This document shows, in pieces, positions 1 to 8,991 of a stretch of DNA of 49,152 nt. Source of the DNA: Candidatus Poseidoniaceae archaeon (lineage in GTDB: Archaea > Thermoplasmatota > Poseidoniia > Poseidoniales > Poseidoniaceae); assembly GCA_949373075.1 (NCBI GenBank), contig CASIBX010000014.1, forward strand, positions 1-49,152, in the 5' to 3' direction. The notes beneath the pieces were generated by a model. It saw only the letters and a program-made list of their open reading frames with translations, searched no databases and was not told the origin of the DNA. Within the stretch, counting starts at the first letter, position 1. Every line of letters begins with the position of its first letter. The translations under genes were made by a program, and so were the position numbers.

Positions 1-303
1 GAGGAAACAGCAGCACTAGGCTGGATTGAATCAGACTTACTTTCATGGTTCATTTTACTGGCCTTCTTAGCAGGTATAGTCGGACACACAGGACTAAACG
101 CATGTCTACGTTGGCTACCACCACTAACGATATCATTTGCAGTAACCCTAGAGCCAATTATTGGTGCATTCATTGGATGGTTCTTCTTCAGCGAAGGAGT
201 ACCCGGAAAATGGACATGGATTGGTGGCTCAATACTAATTTTGGGAATTCTGTTTGTGATTAAGGGAGGTGCAGAGAATGTCGTGGATACTTCTGACGAA
301 TGA
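1..303 (+). CDS. EamA/DMT-family transporter, C-terminal fragment (gene begins left of window)
   Basis: Frame 1 is open from base 1 to TGA at 301-303: EETAALGWIESDLLSWFILLAFLAGIVGHTGLNACLRWLPPLTISFAVTLEPIIGAFIGWFFFSEGVPGKWTWIGGSILILGILFVIKGG; multi-TM with the typical EamA 'LEPIIGAFIGWFFFSE' C-terminal motif. Not in the ORF track because the start is outside the window. Confidence 0.75.
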   Translation, partial: EETAALGWIESDLLSWFILLAFLAGIVGHTGLNACLRWLPPLTISFAVTLEPIIGAFIGWFFFSEGVPGKWTWIGGSILILGILFVIKGGAENVVDTSDE

Positions 304-1204
304 TGATGGAATCGATGCAACCAGTTTGCAGATACTTGTAGACAGGTTACACGAAAGAGGTCACAAATTGATAGTATTTGCACCAAGTGAAAACAACTCT
401 GCAGTGAGTATGAAAATTTCACTAGGAATTCCTCTTACTGTTGTCAATAGAAATGACTCAAGAAAGGATGTACACCAGTATGCGATTGGAGGAACACCTT
501 GCGATTGTATAATCGCAGCATTAGATGGTGGATTGAAGAAGTTAATGCCGGGGGTAATTCCAAAGTTGGTGGTCAGTGGAATCAACCTTGGACCAAATAT
601 GAGTCAAGATGCATATCATAGTGGAACTATGGCTGCAGCAAGAGAGGCGGGCATGTATGGTGTACCTGCAATAGCATCTTCTTGGTCTTCATTTGACCCT
701 GAGGGCATGGATATCTCTGTTGATGCAACAGTTGGCTTAGTAGAGGCAGCGCTTGCAGTACTACCCGAGACTCCTGCAAACCTCAACCGTCCACATATCG
801 ACATTAATGAGCCCCACCTAACCAGTTGGCCCAAGCCTTCCGCACGCTCATGGAAGGATGAGCCAATCACTGCCTTGCGAAATGCATTTGCAGCAGGTGA
901 GATGTTTCTTAATCTGAATGTCCCACGTGGATGGAGCGGTAGTTACAGTTCAACAAGATTGGGAATGAGATGGTATCGTAATGCGATTACATTCTCAGAT
1001 GATACCTCGACTTTCAAACTAGGTGGATCTAGCATTGATGTTGATGAGGTTGAGAGAGGAGATGTAGATGCGGACATGCTTGGTATGTCTAGTGTGTCTT
1101 GCTTGCCTTCATGGCCTCAAACCCATCCTTTAGAAATGGATGTGGATTTGTTAGCATGGTCATTAGAGAACAGTCCTGAAGGACTTCCTATCTGGTTGCA
1201 GTGA
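278..1204 (+). CDS. surE: 5'/3'-nucleotidase SurE
   Basis: N-terminal ILLTNDDGIDA, SGINLGPNM and YSGT-like (YHSGTMAAAREAGMYGVPAIA) motifs of the SurE family; start at 278 (MSWILLTNDDG) preferred over 269. Confidence 0.9.
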   Translation: MSWILLTNDDGIDATSLQILVDRLHERGHKLIVFAPSENNSAVSMKISLGIPLTVVNRNDSRKDVHQYAIGGTPCDCIIAALDGGLKKLMPGVIPKLVVSGINLGPNMSQDAYHSGTMAAAREAGMYGVPAIASSWSSFDPEGMDISVDATVGLVEAALAVLPETPANLNRPHIDINEPHLTSWPKPSARSWKDEPITALRNAFAAGEMFLNLNVPRGWSGSYSSTRLGMRWYRNAITFSDDTSTFKLGGSSIDVDEVERGDVDADMLGMSSVSCLPSWPQTHPLEMDVDLLAWSLENSPEGLPIWLQ

Positions 1205-1243
1205 TTACCACATAGATTCTCATATACTGAGAATCAAAAGGAA

Positions 1244-2311
1244 ATGCTAATTTACAAACCACTCGCTAAATGTAACATGCAGAAAACAATCAGAGTGACC
1301 TTCACGGCATTTATTATGCTGATGTTGAGTCTACAAGGTTGTTTGTCGCTATCGGATTCTAGCGATGATGATTCAGGAAATCAAGATTATTATGAGTTCG
1401 AAGACCACGACCCAGATACTTACAACTGCTTCATGCATAATGGATGGGAAAGGTGTCACATTACTCACATTCCTGAATCTGTTACAAGCGATTCACCTGC
1501 GCCACTGATACTAGAACTGCATGGATGGGGTGCTTCGGCCTTTGAGACAAAAAACCATACTGAATTAACTGATTTTGCAGATTCAGTTGGAGCAATTGTG
1601 GTTCATCCTGAAGGGATAATTGTTAGCAACAGTACGATAAATATGGGTGGTAATGAAGAATCTTGGAATGCAGGATACTGTTGTGCGGATGCAGTCGAGT
1701 TTGAGATTGATGATGTCGATTACCTTCGTGAAGTAATCAAACAAACAATTGATGATTTTCCAGTAGATGAAAATCGGATTTATTTGACAGGATGGTCAAA
1801 TGGATGTATGATGGCTCAGAGAATGGCTCTCCAAGCAAGCGACATTATTGCTGCAGTAGCTTGTACCTCTGGATACCTTAGCATACTAGATGCTGAAGGT
1901 TACACTCCTGTTCCTGTTATGGAAATACATGGCTTTGTTGATGAAAACCAACATTACTCCAACAATGTAGGATGGGGTATCTTGGATGAGGAAAGGAGAA
2001 ACCTCGAATCAATGCAAAGCGGGGCTGTAGAGAACCTATATGATTGGGCGGAATTCAATGACTGTCAAGGCGCATTACCTGACCGCAATGAGCCTGGAGC
2101 AATCTATTCGATTCAGGGCTTTACTAACTGCGCTGAAGGCACGGAAGTAGCACTGATTACCGTTCATGGAGGTGGACATAACTTGTATGTCAATGATGTT
2201 TGTACTCCAGATTTGATCTGGAATTGCTTCGGTAATCAGGGGCTATATGATACGAATCAATTAGAATGGGATTTCTTAAGCCGTTTTTCAAAAGAGACTC
2301 AATCCAACTGA
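1244..2311 (+). CDS. Secreted/lipoprotein esterase, PHB-depolymerase / feruloyl-esterase-like alpha/beta hydrolase
   Basis: Signal peptide with lipobox-like LSLQGCLS; GWSNGCMMAQRMA nucleophile elbow; MEIHGFVDENQHY and GGGHN (catalytic Asp/His regions). Confidence 0.75.
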   Translation: MLIYKPLAKCNMQKTIRVTFTAFIMLMLSLQGCLSLSDSSDDDSGNQDYYEFEDHDPDTYNCFMHNGWERCHITHIPESVTSDSPAPLILELHGWGASAFETKNHTELTDFADSVGAIVVHPEGIIVSNSTINMGGNEESWNAGYCCADAVEFEIDDVDYLREVIKQTIDDFPVDENRIYLTGWSNGCMMAQRMALQASDIIAAVACTSGYLSILDAEGYTPVPVMEIHGFVDENQHYSNNVGWGILDEERRNLESMQSGAVENLYDWAEFNDCQGALPDRNEPGAIYSIQGFTNCAEGTEVALITVHGGGHNLYVNDVCTPDLIWNCFGNQGLYDTNQLEWDFLSRFSKETQSN

Positions 2312-2327
2312 GACTTCCAGACTTGGA

Positions 2328-2939
2328 TCAGAGTTGGAGTTGAATACCTTCATCCAACAAGAAGTGAACAATTGAGATACATGTGTGGCCTTGTAGCCAT
2401 GAACTTCCTAAGCTTCTAGGGATTCCTCGCTCACACTCAAGCGGCTTGTCATCTCCAAGGATGAATCCGATGTCATTAATTGAAAAATCACTTGGCAGCA
2501 CACCTGAATATAGATTCTTAGAATCCGCATCTAATCTGATGATTGGACAATCCCATTCATCCAATGTCATGTCCAAATCTCCTCCTCCATCATAGATTCC
2601 AGGACTGCGTTCTACCCAGTGTCCACGTGGAGGCATTGGTTCTTTAATGACTGCAGCAATCTTGCCACCTACCGCTCTTTCTTCTGCATGAACCCCTTTC
2701 AATTCATTTGAGACAAACTTAATTCTTCTTGCAGGACCTGGCCCTCCAAGCAATATCATTGTGAATTCTACATCTTCTCTTATTCCATGACTTGTGAGTA
2801 TGGACGACATTAGTGCTCTAACTAGAACATCCATTCGCCCCGCTCCTCCGGCCATGTCACTAAGTGGTAACTTACCCTTGGCCATTGCTCTAGTTCCTAC
2901 AATGGCAAAGCGGCGCACAAGATCACCTATTGTTCTCAA
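2328..2939 (-). CDS. trmY: tRNA (pseudouridine(54)-N1)-methyltransferase TrmY
   Basis: RRFAIVGTRA...LPLSDMAGGAGRMDVLVRALMSSILTSHGIREDV...ILLGGP...SLGSSWLQGHTCISIVHFLLD; SPOUT/TrmY signature. Confidence 0.88.
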   Translation of the reverse strand: MRTIGDLVRRFAIVGTRAMAKGKLPLSDMAGGAGRMDVLVRALMSSILTSHGIREDVEFTMILLGGPGPARRIKFVSNELKGVHAEERAVGGKIAAVIKEPMPPRGHWVERSPGIYDGGGDLDMTLDEWDCPIIRLDADSKNLYSGVLPSDFSINDIGFILGDDKPLECERGIPRSLGSSWLQGHTCISIVHFLLDEGIQLQL

Positions 2940-4122
2940 TGACCGAACGAATTGCGATACACATTTCTTTCTCAGTATCTAGTATGAAGTGAGCACCATG
3001 AGAATCGACGAGCCATCCTCTTGGCTTGTCTTCCTTTCCTAAATCTTCGATTCTGTTTGCAATCGTTGCATTCATTCCTGAAGTTTGAATTTGAGCTACT
3101 GCTCTGTGGACCAAATCTTTCTGTTTGATTCCGCTTTCCAATTTGAAACCAATTCGAGTAGAGCCTTTGCACAAGTCTTTCAATTCCATTATGTGCTTTG
3201 CACCCTCTTGTAACTGAATATCTAATTCACCTTGTAGTGATGCTATTTTGCCTTCAACCGGTTCTGGAATTACATAATCAAGAACTGCAGCTGCATGAAT
3301 CCAGACGTTGATGTCATCCTTTGCTAGTGCTTTCAATTCTGCTAACATGTCGTCAGGGTCTGGGCAATTGATTTCCAAAGGTAACCATGCAGGGCAATCA
3401 ACAGTAGTAACTCCACTAACACAAGTGACATCCATTCCCAAGCGATACAGATAGTCTGCAATCAGGTATCCAGTTTTTCCGCTAGATGTGTTTTGTACAT
3501 AGCGTACATCATCTATTGCGCTTCGTGTAGCGCCAAGTGTTACAACTACTGAAGTAGAGTTTTGATTGACAAAGTGAGACAGCCTAGCAACGATTTCTTC
3601 GTGATTAGGGGTTTTTCTCTTGCCTTCTTCTTCAGCACCCCAGAGTATCTTGACACCAGATTTAGCACACTGCATGACCAAATCTTCGGTTACTGGGTCA
3701 CTGGCAAGGTCATTGTGCATTGAAGGGACCATCATTATTGGAGAGTTACGTCCTCTTGCTGCTGAAAGTGCCATCAATAGCGGGCCATTCATCAGACCGT
3801 GAACAAATGAAGCGATTAGATTACGAGTTGCTGGTGTTACCAGAACTGCATCAAAACCAGATAAGCCAGATAAATCTCCATCCCAGTCAGTGATTACCTC
3901 ACCTTGTGAAGCCCATCTAACCGCTAAAGGAGTAATAATTTCTTGAGCAGAAGGTGTCATGATAACAGTGACCTGCGCCCCGTGTCTGCGCAATTCTCTA
4001 GCAAGGCGAACAGTATCTACTGCCGCAATACCGCCTGTAACTCCGAGGAGAATGTGACGGCCCCTTAGGGAGTCGCCACGAGCCTCAACATCGGTGTCAC
4101 GCATGTTTGTGCCACAAGCCAC
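2923..4122 (-). CDS. coaBC: Bifunctional phosphopantothenoylcysteine decarboxylase/phosphopantothenate-cysteine ligase (CoaBC/Dfp)
   Basis: ILLGVTGGIAAVDTVRLARELRRHGAQVTVIMTPSA; MVPSMHNDL (PxMN-type motif); TLGATRSAIDDVRYVQNTSSGKTGYLIADYLYRLG; IHAAAVLDY. Confidence 0.92.
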   Translation of the reverse strand: MACGTNMRDTDVEARGDSLRGRHILLGVTGGIAAVDTVRLARELRRHGAQVTVIMTPSAQEIITPLAVRWASQGEVITDWDGDLSGLSGFDAVLVTPATRNLIASFVHGLMNGPLLMALSAARGRNSPIMMVPSMHNDLASDPVTEDLVMQCAKSGVKILWGAEEEGKRKTPNHEEIVARLSHFVNQNSTSVVVTLGATRSAIDDVRYVQNTSSGKTGYLIADYLYRLGMDVTCVSGVTTVDCPAWLPLEINCPDPDDMLAELKALAKDDINVWIHAAAVLDYVIPEPVEGKIASLQGELDIQLQEGAKHIMELKDLCKGSTRIGFKLESGIKQKDLVHRAVAQIQTSGMNATIANRIEDLGKEDKPRGWLVDSHGAHFILDTEKEMCIAIRSVIENNR

Positions 4123-4178
4123 TGCTTCAATACGGCTTCGCCGGTTGTTTCAACAACAATTGGCCCTTCGGAGGGGGC

Positions 4179-4754
4179 ATGTCAGACGCTGATGAGATGA
4201 TTCTTGCCGGCTCTAGGCCTGCAAAGTCCAATCCGATGGATGACCTTCATTCCAGAACTAGTACCGTACTTTTGGTTGATTCATTGATATTTGCATATCT
4301 GGCATATGCATTTACTGGGATTGTTGAGTTTGCAATAGTTCCAGGACTCTTCTTCATGGCAGTTTGGTTCGGTTATCGTAAAAAAGCCGCATGGGCATAT
4401 TGGTTCTGCCCAATGGTTATGGGTGGAGTTACACTTATTTTCTCAATAATGCTTTTGTTACAATTAATGGGTCTATTCGGAGGAATCGGAGGATCTATTT
4501 TCCTGATAGTAATTCTAGCATGGGCAATTTATTCATCGGTTAGATTTGTTAGAATACATTTCCATCCGGTTTACAAGATGGGTTACAGTGGATATTCAGT
4601 TTATGATGAGGGAATAAAACTCGAGCCTAACGAAATGTTGGCAGCGTGCCCTACATGTTTGGCAGTACTAGCAGTAAACCCGTTACTACTTTCACATGAG
4701 GACTCATGTCCTCATTGCGATTCGCCACTAGTACTCGGCAGTGAAGAGGAATAA
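4179..4754 (+). CDS. Membrane protein with C-terminal zinc ribbon, function unknown
   Basis: Several hydrophobic TM stretches; C-terminal CPTC...CPHCDSPLVLG zinc-ribbon pairs; ORF track start 4107 overlaps the divergent coaBC, so ATG 4179 is preferred. Confidence 0.65.
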   Translation: MSDADEMILAGSRPAKSNPMDDLHSRTSTVLLVDSLIFAYLAYAFTGIVEFAIVPGLFFMAVWFGYRKKAAWAYWFCPMVMGGVTLIFSIMLLLQLMGLFGGIGGSIFLIVILAWAIYSSVRFVRIHFHPVYKMGYSGYSVYDEGIKLEPNEMLAACPTCLAVLAVNPLLLSHEDSCPHCDSPLVLGSEEE

Positions 4755-4762
4755 TTTCCTAA

Positions 4763-5788
4763 TCAGCGACTTGCTAGAGTCAAGTTCTTCCACATTTCTT
4801 CTGGAACTTCCATGGCTAGTCTTAGACCACCCATTGCTCCTAAGCGGACTGGGTCATCGACCACGTGAACATTGACATCTCCTAGATCGGAAAGACGGCG
4901 CTCGATAAGAGCTCCAAGTCCAGCAATACCTGAGCCTCCACCTGCAAGAACCATGTTCCTGCGGAATTCGTCATGGAATTCTGGGTTAGATTCAGCAACT
5001 AGTGCCTTTACGTTCTCGACGATTGGGTCAACTATTGATTCACAAGCATTCTGGACACAATCTGTGATGTCCAGTGTCATAGCCTTTCCTTCAATGGAGA
5101 AGTCTACCATGATTGGAGCATCTGGTGTGGATGTTGATACGAAGGAATACTTTTCCTTCCAGCGGCGTGCCATGTCTTTGGTGATTTGTGCACCATTGTA
5201 CTTCTTTTGTACTTCAACGATGATTTGGTTGTCGACATAGTCGCCAGCATATCCAGTGTGCATTTGGTCAGCAGGTCCCGGTATTGTACCGTATACACGG
5301 CAAAGGTCAGTAGTTCCTGCACCGATGTCGATAACTAGAGTGTGTTCAATCATGTCTAAGGCATATGCAACAGCGAAAGGCTCTGAGATAATCATAGCAG
5401 CGTTGACTGAACCAGCCGCAGCATCGAAGATGGATGTCTTGTCAACGTGGCTTGCTTCAGCAGGTGCGCCGATTACAGCAACTACTCTATCGTAATCTTC
5501 AGGGTCTGATAATCCGATTAGGTGGGTGATGAAGTGTGCAATAAATTCACGGTCTTCAGGTGTGTCCTTGATTACACCCAATTCAAGAGGCCTGAAAAGA
5601 TTCAGAGCAAGTCTGTTTTTCAGTGCTTCTTCGCCAAATAGGACGTCTCGCTTCAGGAAATTTCGTGCGATTGGATCTTTTGGTGTTCCAATAACAGTCA
5701 GTTCTTCTTGTTCGTGGCTATCGCTGGACACCATCACAGAGCGAAAGGTTCCAAGGTCTATTCCAATGTATAGTACTTCTTCGGCCAT
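4763..5788 (-). CDS. Bacterial-type actin-like ATPase, MamK-like
   Basis: Actin ATPase motifs: YIGIDLGTFRSVM (phosphate 1), LVIDIGAGTTDLCRVYGTIPGP (phosphate 2), NMVLAGGGSGIAGLGALIERRL (adenosine). MamK-typical segments: GTPKDPIARNFL, FGEEALKNRLALNLFRPLELGVIKD, GTIPGPADQMHTGYAGDYVDNQI, RLAMEVPEEMW. Confidence 0.85.
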   Translation of the reverse strand: MAEEVLYIGIDLGTFRSVMVSSDSHEQEELTVIGTPKDPIARNFLKRDVLFGEEALKNRLALNLFRPLELGVIKDTPEDREFIAHFITHLIGLSDPEDYDRVVAVIGAPAEASHVDKTSIFDAAAGSVNAAMIISEPFAVAYALDMIEHTLVIDIGAGTTDLCRVYGTIPGPADQMHTGYAGDYVDNQIIVEVQKKYNGAQITKDMARRWKEKYSFVSTSTPDAPIMVDFSIEGKAMTLDITDCVQNACESIVDPIVENVKALVAESNPEFHDEFRRNMVLAGGGSGIAGLGALIERRLSDLGDVNVHVVDDPVRLGAMGGLRLAMEVPEEMWKNLTLASR

Positions 5789-5857
5789 AATACTCGCCTA
5801 TTTGCTCCATTGGCTGACACCTTATCAATATGCCTCGGTTCACAATTGTGCTTTGGT

Positions 5858-5879
5858 TGAAATATAAATCTATATTTCA
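5858..5879. promoter_or_regulatory. 22-nt inverted repeat TGAAATATA-AATC-TATATTTCA; candidate promoter/operator for the MamK-like gene or terminator of the upstream minus-strand gene
   Basis: Perfect 9-bp arms around a 4-nt spacer; lies about 70-91 nt upstream of the 5788 start on the minus strand and just after the stop of the 5885-6895 gene; AT-rich, TATA-box-like. Confidence 0.35.
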
Positions 5880-5884
5880 GCGAA

Positions 5885-6895
5885 CTAACACCACTTTTCA
5901 CAGGAATGGCAGTACCATGCAGAGTAGTCCGCATATAGTTCAGCCATTTCGCCACAAATAGTACATTCTTTGAGTGCATGATCACCAAATATCTGTTGAA
6001 CAATCTGAACGTGCAATTGGTCATCTATGCCTAATTGTTGGCGCATTGCCCAAAGCATCTGGTCCTCCGATGGCGATATGATTCCATCCGCCAAACAGAT
6101 TTGCACGACCACTCGGTAATCTTCCAACATAGTGATGTCTCTTGGGTCCATTGATACACCGCCCTTTTCTGCAACGATATCTGTACCCCCTGGGTCATCA
6201 ACAAAGATAACTAGGGACTCTTCCTTTAATTCGGTTGAGCGTAATTCGAGAAGAATGGTTGCTCCATCTTGATTTGCATAAACCAACTTGGAAAAACGAT
6301 TGATTACATTGGTGATTGAACGGGCAGTATCTTCTGGCCCTCTTCCACGACGCCATCCAGTTTCACTAGCTTCATCATAAGCATAGAATTCAGTTCCAAG
6401 GCCAGGGTACTCTAGGCGTATCTCTTCTCCACCATCAAATCCGTTAGCGACGATGGTGATGCTTCCAATGGTAGTGTCAACTAAATTATCATCATCATCA
6501 AATGAAATCATCAATGGTTTTCTTTCTTCAGCAGCGGCGTTAAAATGTCCAGTCATACCAGTCATCCATTTGTCTTCCAGTCGGTGCAGAGACGCTTCTT
6601 GTGCACCAGATAGGCCCTTTTCAATACCTAATACATTGGACAAATCTCCACTTTGCATTTCCCGCTTGAACTCATCAATTAATTCCGCGTCTCTCCGATA
6701 TGTTTCAGGTGGCCCTTTTCTCGAAGCCACATGCTCAGGGTCTTTCCATTCATACTGGCACTTCGAACATGAAAGGTAACCTGCTAGAGAAGAGGGTTGT
6801 TTTTCTCCTCCACAACGAGGACAATCTCCTTCGTCAGTAGTGCTTAGATTATCAGCGGCTTCTCGTCTTCCTTTGCGGAAACCCCACTCTGCCAT
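5885..6895 (-). CDS. Protein with N- and C-terminal zinc ribbons and a possible TerB-like helical segment, function unknown
   Basis: N-term CPRCGGEKQPSSLAGYLSCSKCQYEW; C-term CTICGEMAELYADYSAWYCHSCEKWC; LEDYRVVVQICLADGIISPSEDQMLWAMRQQLGI resembles TerB-like domains. Confidence 0.6.
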   Translation of the reverse strand: MAEWGFRKGRREAADNLSTTDEGDCPRCGGEKQPSSLAGYLSCSKCQYEWKDPEHVASRKGPPETYRRDAELIDEFKREMQSGDLSNVLGIEKGLSGAQEASLHRLEDKWMTGMTGHFNAAAEERKPLMISFDDDDNLVDTTIGSITIVANGFDGGEEIRLEYPGLGTEFYAYDEASETGWRRGRGPEDTARSITNVINRFSKLVYANQDGATILLELRSTELKEESLVIFVDDPGGTDIVAEKGGVSMDPRDITMLEDYRVVVQICLADGIISPSEDQMLWAMRQQLGIDDQLHVQIVQQIFGDHALKECTICGEMAELYADYSAWYCHSCEKWC

Positions 6896-6939
6896 AGATA
6901 CGGGACAACGATTGTGACTTTTAAGACTCGCTTGATTTA

Positions 6940-7740
6940 TTATGAAAGTAAAGCCTTCAACCCATAACGAATCAATCCGTCTTGAGCATAGATTTTTCGA
7001 ACTGCAAATGTGACACTGTTGCCTATTACCGGCTCTAAATCCTCATCATCAGCGATCAGGAACACACCACACGGCCCCTCATCTAGTCTGACAAATACTG
7101 TGCAGATACCTCCAAGGATTGGTGCTCTTAAACTGAATTCAGATGGTGCCCCCCCTGCAGATAACTTAGTCCATGACTCAATCTTACCAGATTTCTTCAT
7201 TGGTTCTGCAGCAATTGGCCTTTGGTCTCCAATCATTTCACGCGGCGGCCAAATTCTTATTTCACCAAGTGATTGACTATTGAAATTCATCCTTGACGGT
7301 CCGCCGCTTCGATAAGATTGTTCAGAAATAAACGCTCCTTGGCTGACCGCATTCATTTCTTCTTTCCAAGCATCATTCATCTTTGTAAATAATTCTTCAT
7401 CCATCTCAGTTCCAGAAACATCCCAAGAAACCAGTTCATTTTTGCATATTGAAATACTAGCAGAATCTGAATCACAAATAAGATTCCATGTGGCCTCTTT
7501 ATCTAAGGAGTAACCACATGCTTGCATAACAAAAGAATCTATTTGGCTATCGAAATTAATCTGGTTGATTTCAGTTTCTTCCGATAACAGTTCAAGGCCA
7601 CTAATTGCAAGAGTAGTGTAATCACTGTCTGGACCAAAAACATGCTTACCTTGAACCGTATGTCGACTCTTTAAAACCAGTCCACTCGGCTGTAAGCATG
7701 CTAGGTTACCTTGCCAATCGATGCATTGGTTAGAACTCAT
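6940..7740 (-). CDS. DUF35/OB-fold-type protein (thiolase partner) with extended N-terminal region
   Basis: Stop/start ATGA overlap with the upstream thiolase gene; C-term SGKIESWTKLSAGGAPSEFSLRAPILGGICTVFVRLDEGPCGVFLI...IGNSVTFAVRKIYAQDGLIRYGLKAL resembles DUF35 OB folds; start 7740 (MSSNQ). Confidence 0.6.
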   Translation of the reverse strand: MSSNQCIDWQGNLACLQPSGLVLKSRHTVQGKHVFGPDSDYTTLAISGLELLSEETEINQINFDSQIDSFVMQACGYSLDKEATWNLICDSDSASISICKNELVSWDVSGTEMDEELFTKMNDAWKEEMNAVSQGAFISEQSYRSGGPSRMNFNSQSLGEIRIWPPREMIGDQRPIAAEPMKKSGKIESWTKLSAGGAPSEFSLRAPILGGICTVFVRLDEGPCGVFLIADDEDLEPVIGNSVTFAVRKIYAQDGLIRYGLKALLS

Positions 7741-8909
7741 TTCAAATCCCTCCCAAATACATGGACGGAGCATGTAGCGCCTGAGCCACCAACATTGTGT
7801 GTTAAGGCAGTATTAGCATCCCTAACCTGACGGCTAGCCTCTACTTCTCCACGTAGTTGCTTGAAAACTTCGACAATTTGACCGGTACCTGTAGCTCCTA
7901 ATGGATGACCTTTTGATTTCAGACCTCCACTTGGATTGATAGTGACTTGTCCCTCATTCCTACGTCCTCGTCCCTCTCTTGCAAAAATTCCACCTTCGCC
8001 ACGATTAGCAAAACCAAGGTCTTCTGTAGCCATTAGCTCTGCAATTGTAAAGCAATCATGAACTTCTGCTAAGTCAATGTCATTAGCTGTAATGCCTGCT
8101 TGATCATATGCACTGGTAGCTGCACGTTGTGTCGCAATCAGTTGTGTGATAGAAGGTCTATCGTGAAGTGCCAAGTGGTCACTACCTGCTCCTGAACCGA
8201 GAACCCAGACCGGGTCGTCGGTCAATTTTTTGGCTACATGGTCTGCAGCCAGGATAACAGTAGATGCTCCATCGGATGTTGGACAGCAGTCGTAGAGAGT
8301 TAGTGGGTCTGCCACCATGAATCCACTTTGGGCCTTTTCGAATGATACGTCCTTACGAATATGTGCAAATTCATTATCTAATCCGTGCATATGGTTTTTC
8401 ACAGATATATTCACCAAGTCGTCATGTACACTACCATACTCATGAAAATGTCTTCTTGCCATTAACGCATATGTCCCAGGGAATGTAAGACCAGCCAGCC
8501 TTTCCCATTCTGTATCTCCGCTAACGCCCAACCAGAATCTCTTTCTTTCTGGTGTTAAATCATTCATTTTCTCGATTCCGCCGGCGACTACAATGTCTGC
8601 TTGGCCGCTCTTAATCGCCATCCAAGCATCTCTAAATGCAAATCCAGAGGATGCACATGCGTTTTCCACTCGGCGAACAGGTATGTTGTCCATGCCGGTG
8701 TGTTCGGTTAGCAATGCGGCTGTATTGCCGATTTGGCCACCGCCAAATGCAATAGACCCAATAAAGGCCTCATCTACCATTGATGGGTCGAAATCACCAT
8801 CGATTGAAGCGAAGGCATTCTCTGTGGATTCGGCCCACATACCCTTCAATCCAAGGGCATGATTACCGAACTTTGTCTGACCCGCACCAATGACTGCAAC
8901 ATCGACCAT
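7737..8909 (-). CDS. Thiolase-family acetyl-CoA acetyltransferase (archaeal type)
   Basis: VAVIGAGQTKFG; RRVENACASSGFAFRDA (Cys nucleophile region); AEVHDCFTIAELMATEDLGF; INPSGGLKSKGHPLGATGTGQIVE. Confidence 0.92.
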   Translation of the reverse strand: MVDVAVIGAGQTKFGNHALGLKGMWAESTENAFASIDGDFDPSMVDEAFIGSIAFGGGQIGNTAALLTEHTGMDNIPVRRVENACASSGFAFRDAWMAIKSGQADIVVAGGIEKMNDLTPERKRFWLGVSGDTEWERLAGLTFPGTYALMARRHFHEYGSVHDDLVNISVKNHMHGLDNEFAHIRKDVSFEKAQSGFMVADPLTLYDCCPTSDGASTVILAADHVAKKLTDDPVWVLGSGAGSDHLALHDRPSITQLIATQRAATSAYDQAGITANDIDLAEVHDCFTIAELMATEDLGFANRGEGGIFAREGRGRRNEGQVTINPSGGLKSKGHPLGATGTGQIVEVFKQLRGEVEASRQVRDANTALTHNVGGSGATCSVHVFGRDLK

Positions 8910-8991
8910 GACACCTCCACTACTTCACGGTTCAACTAACTCTCGGTCCACAAGGTTCAACAACGACCCCATTGTCGGCGGAACGATAGTC

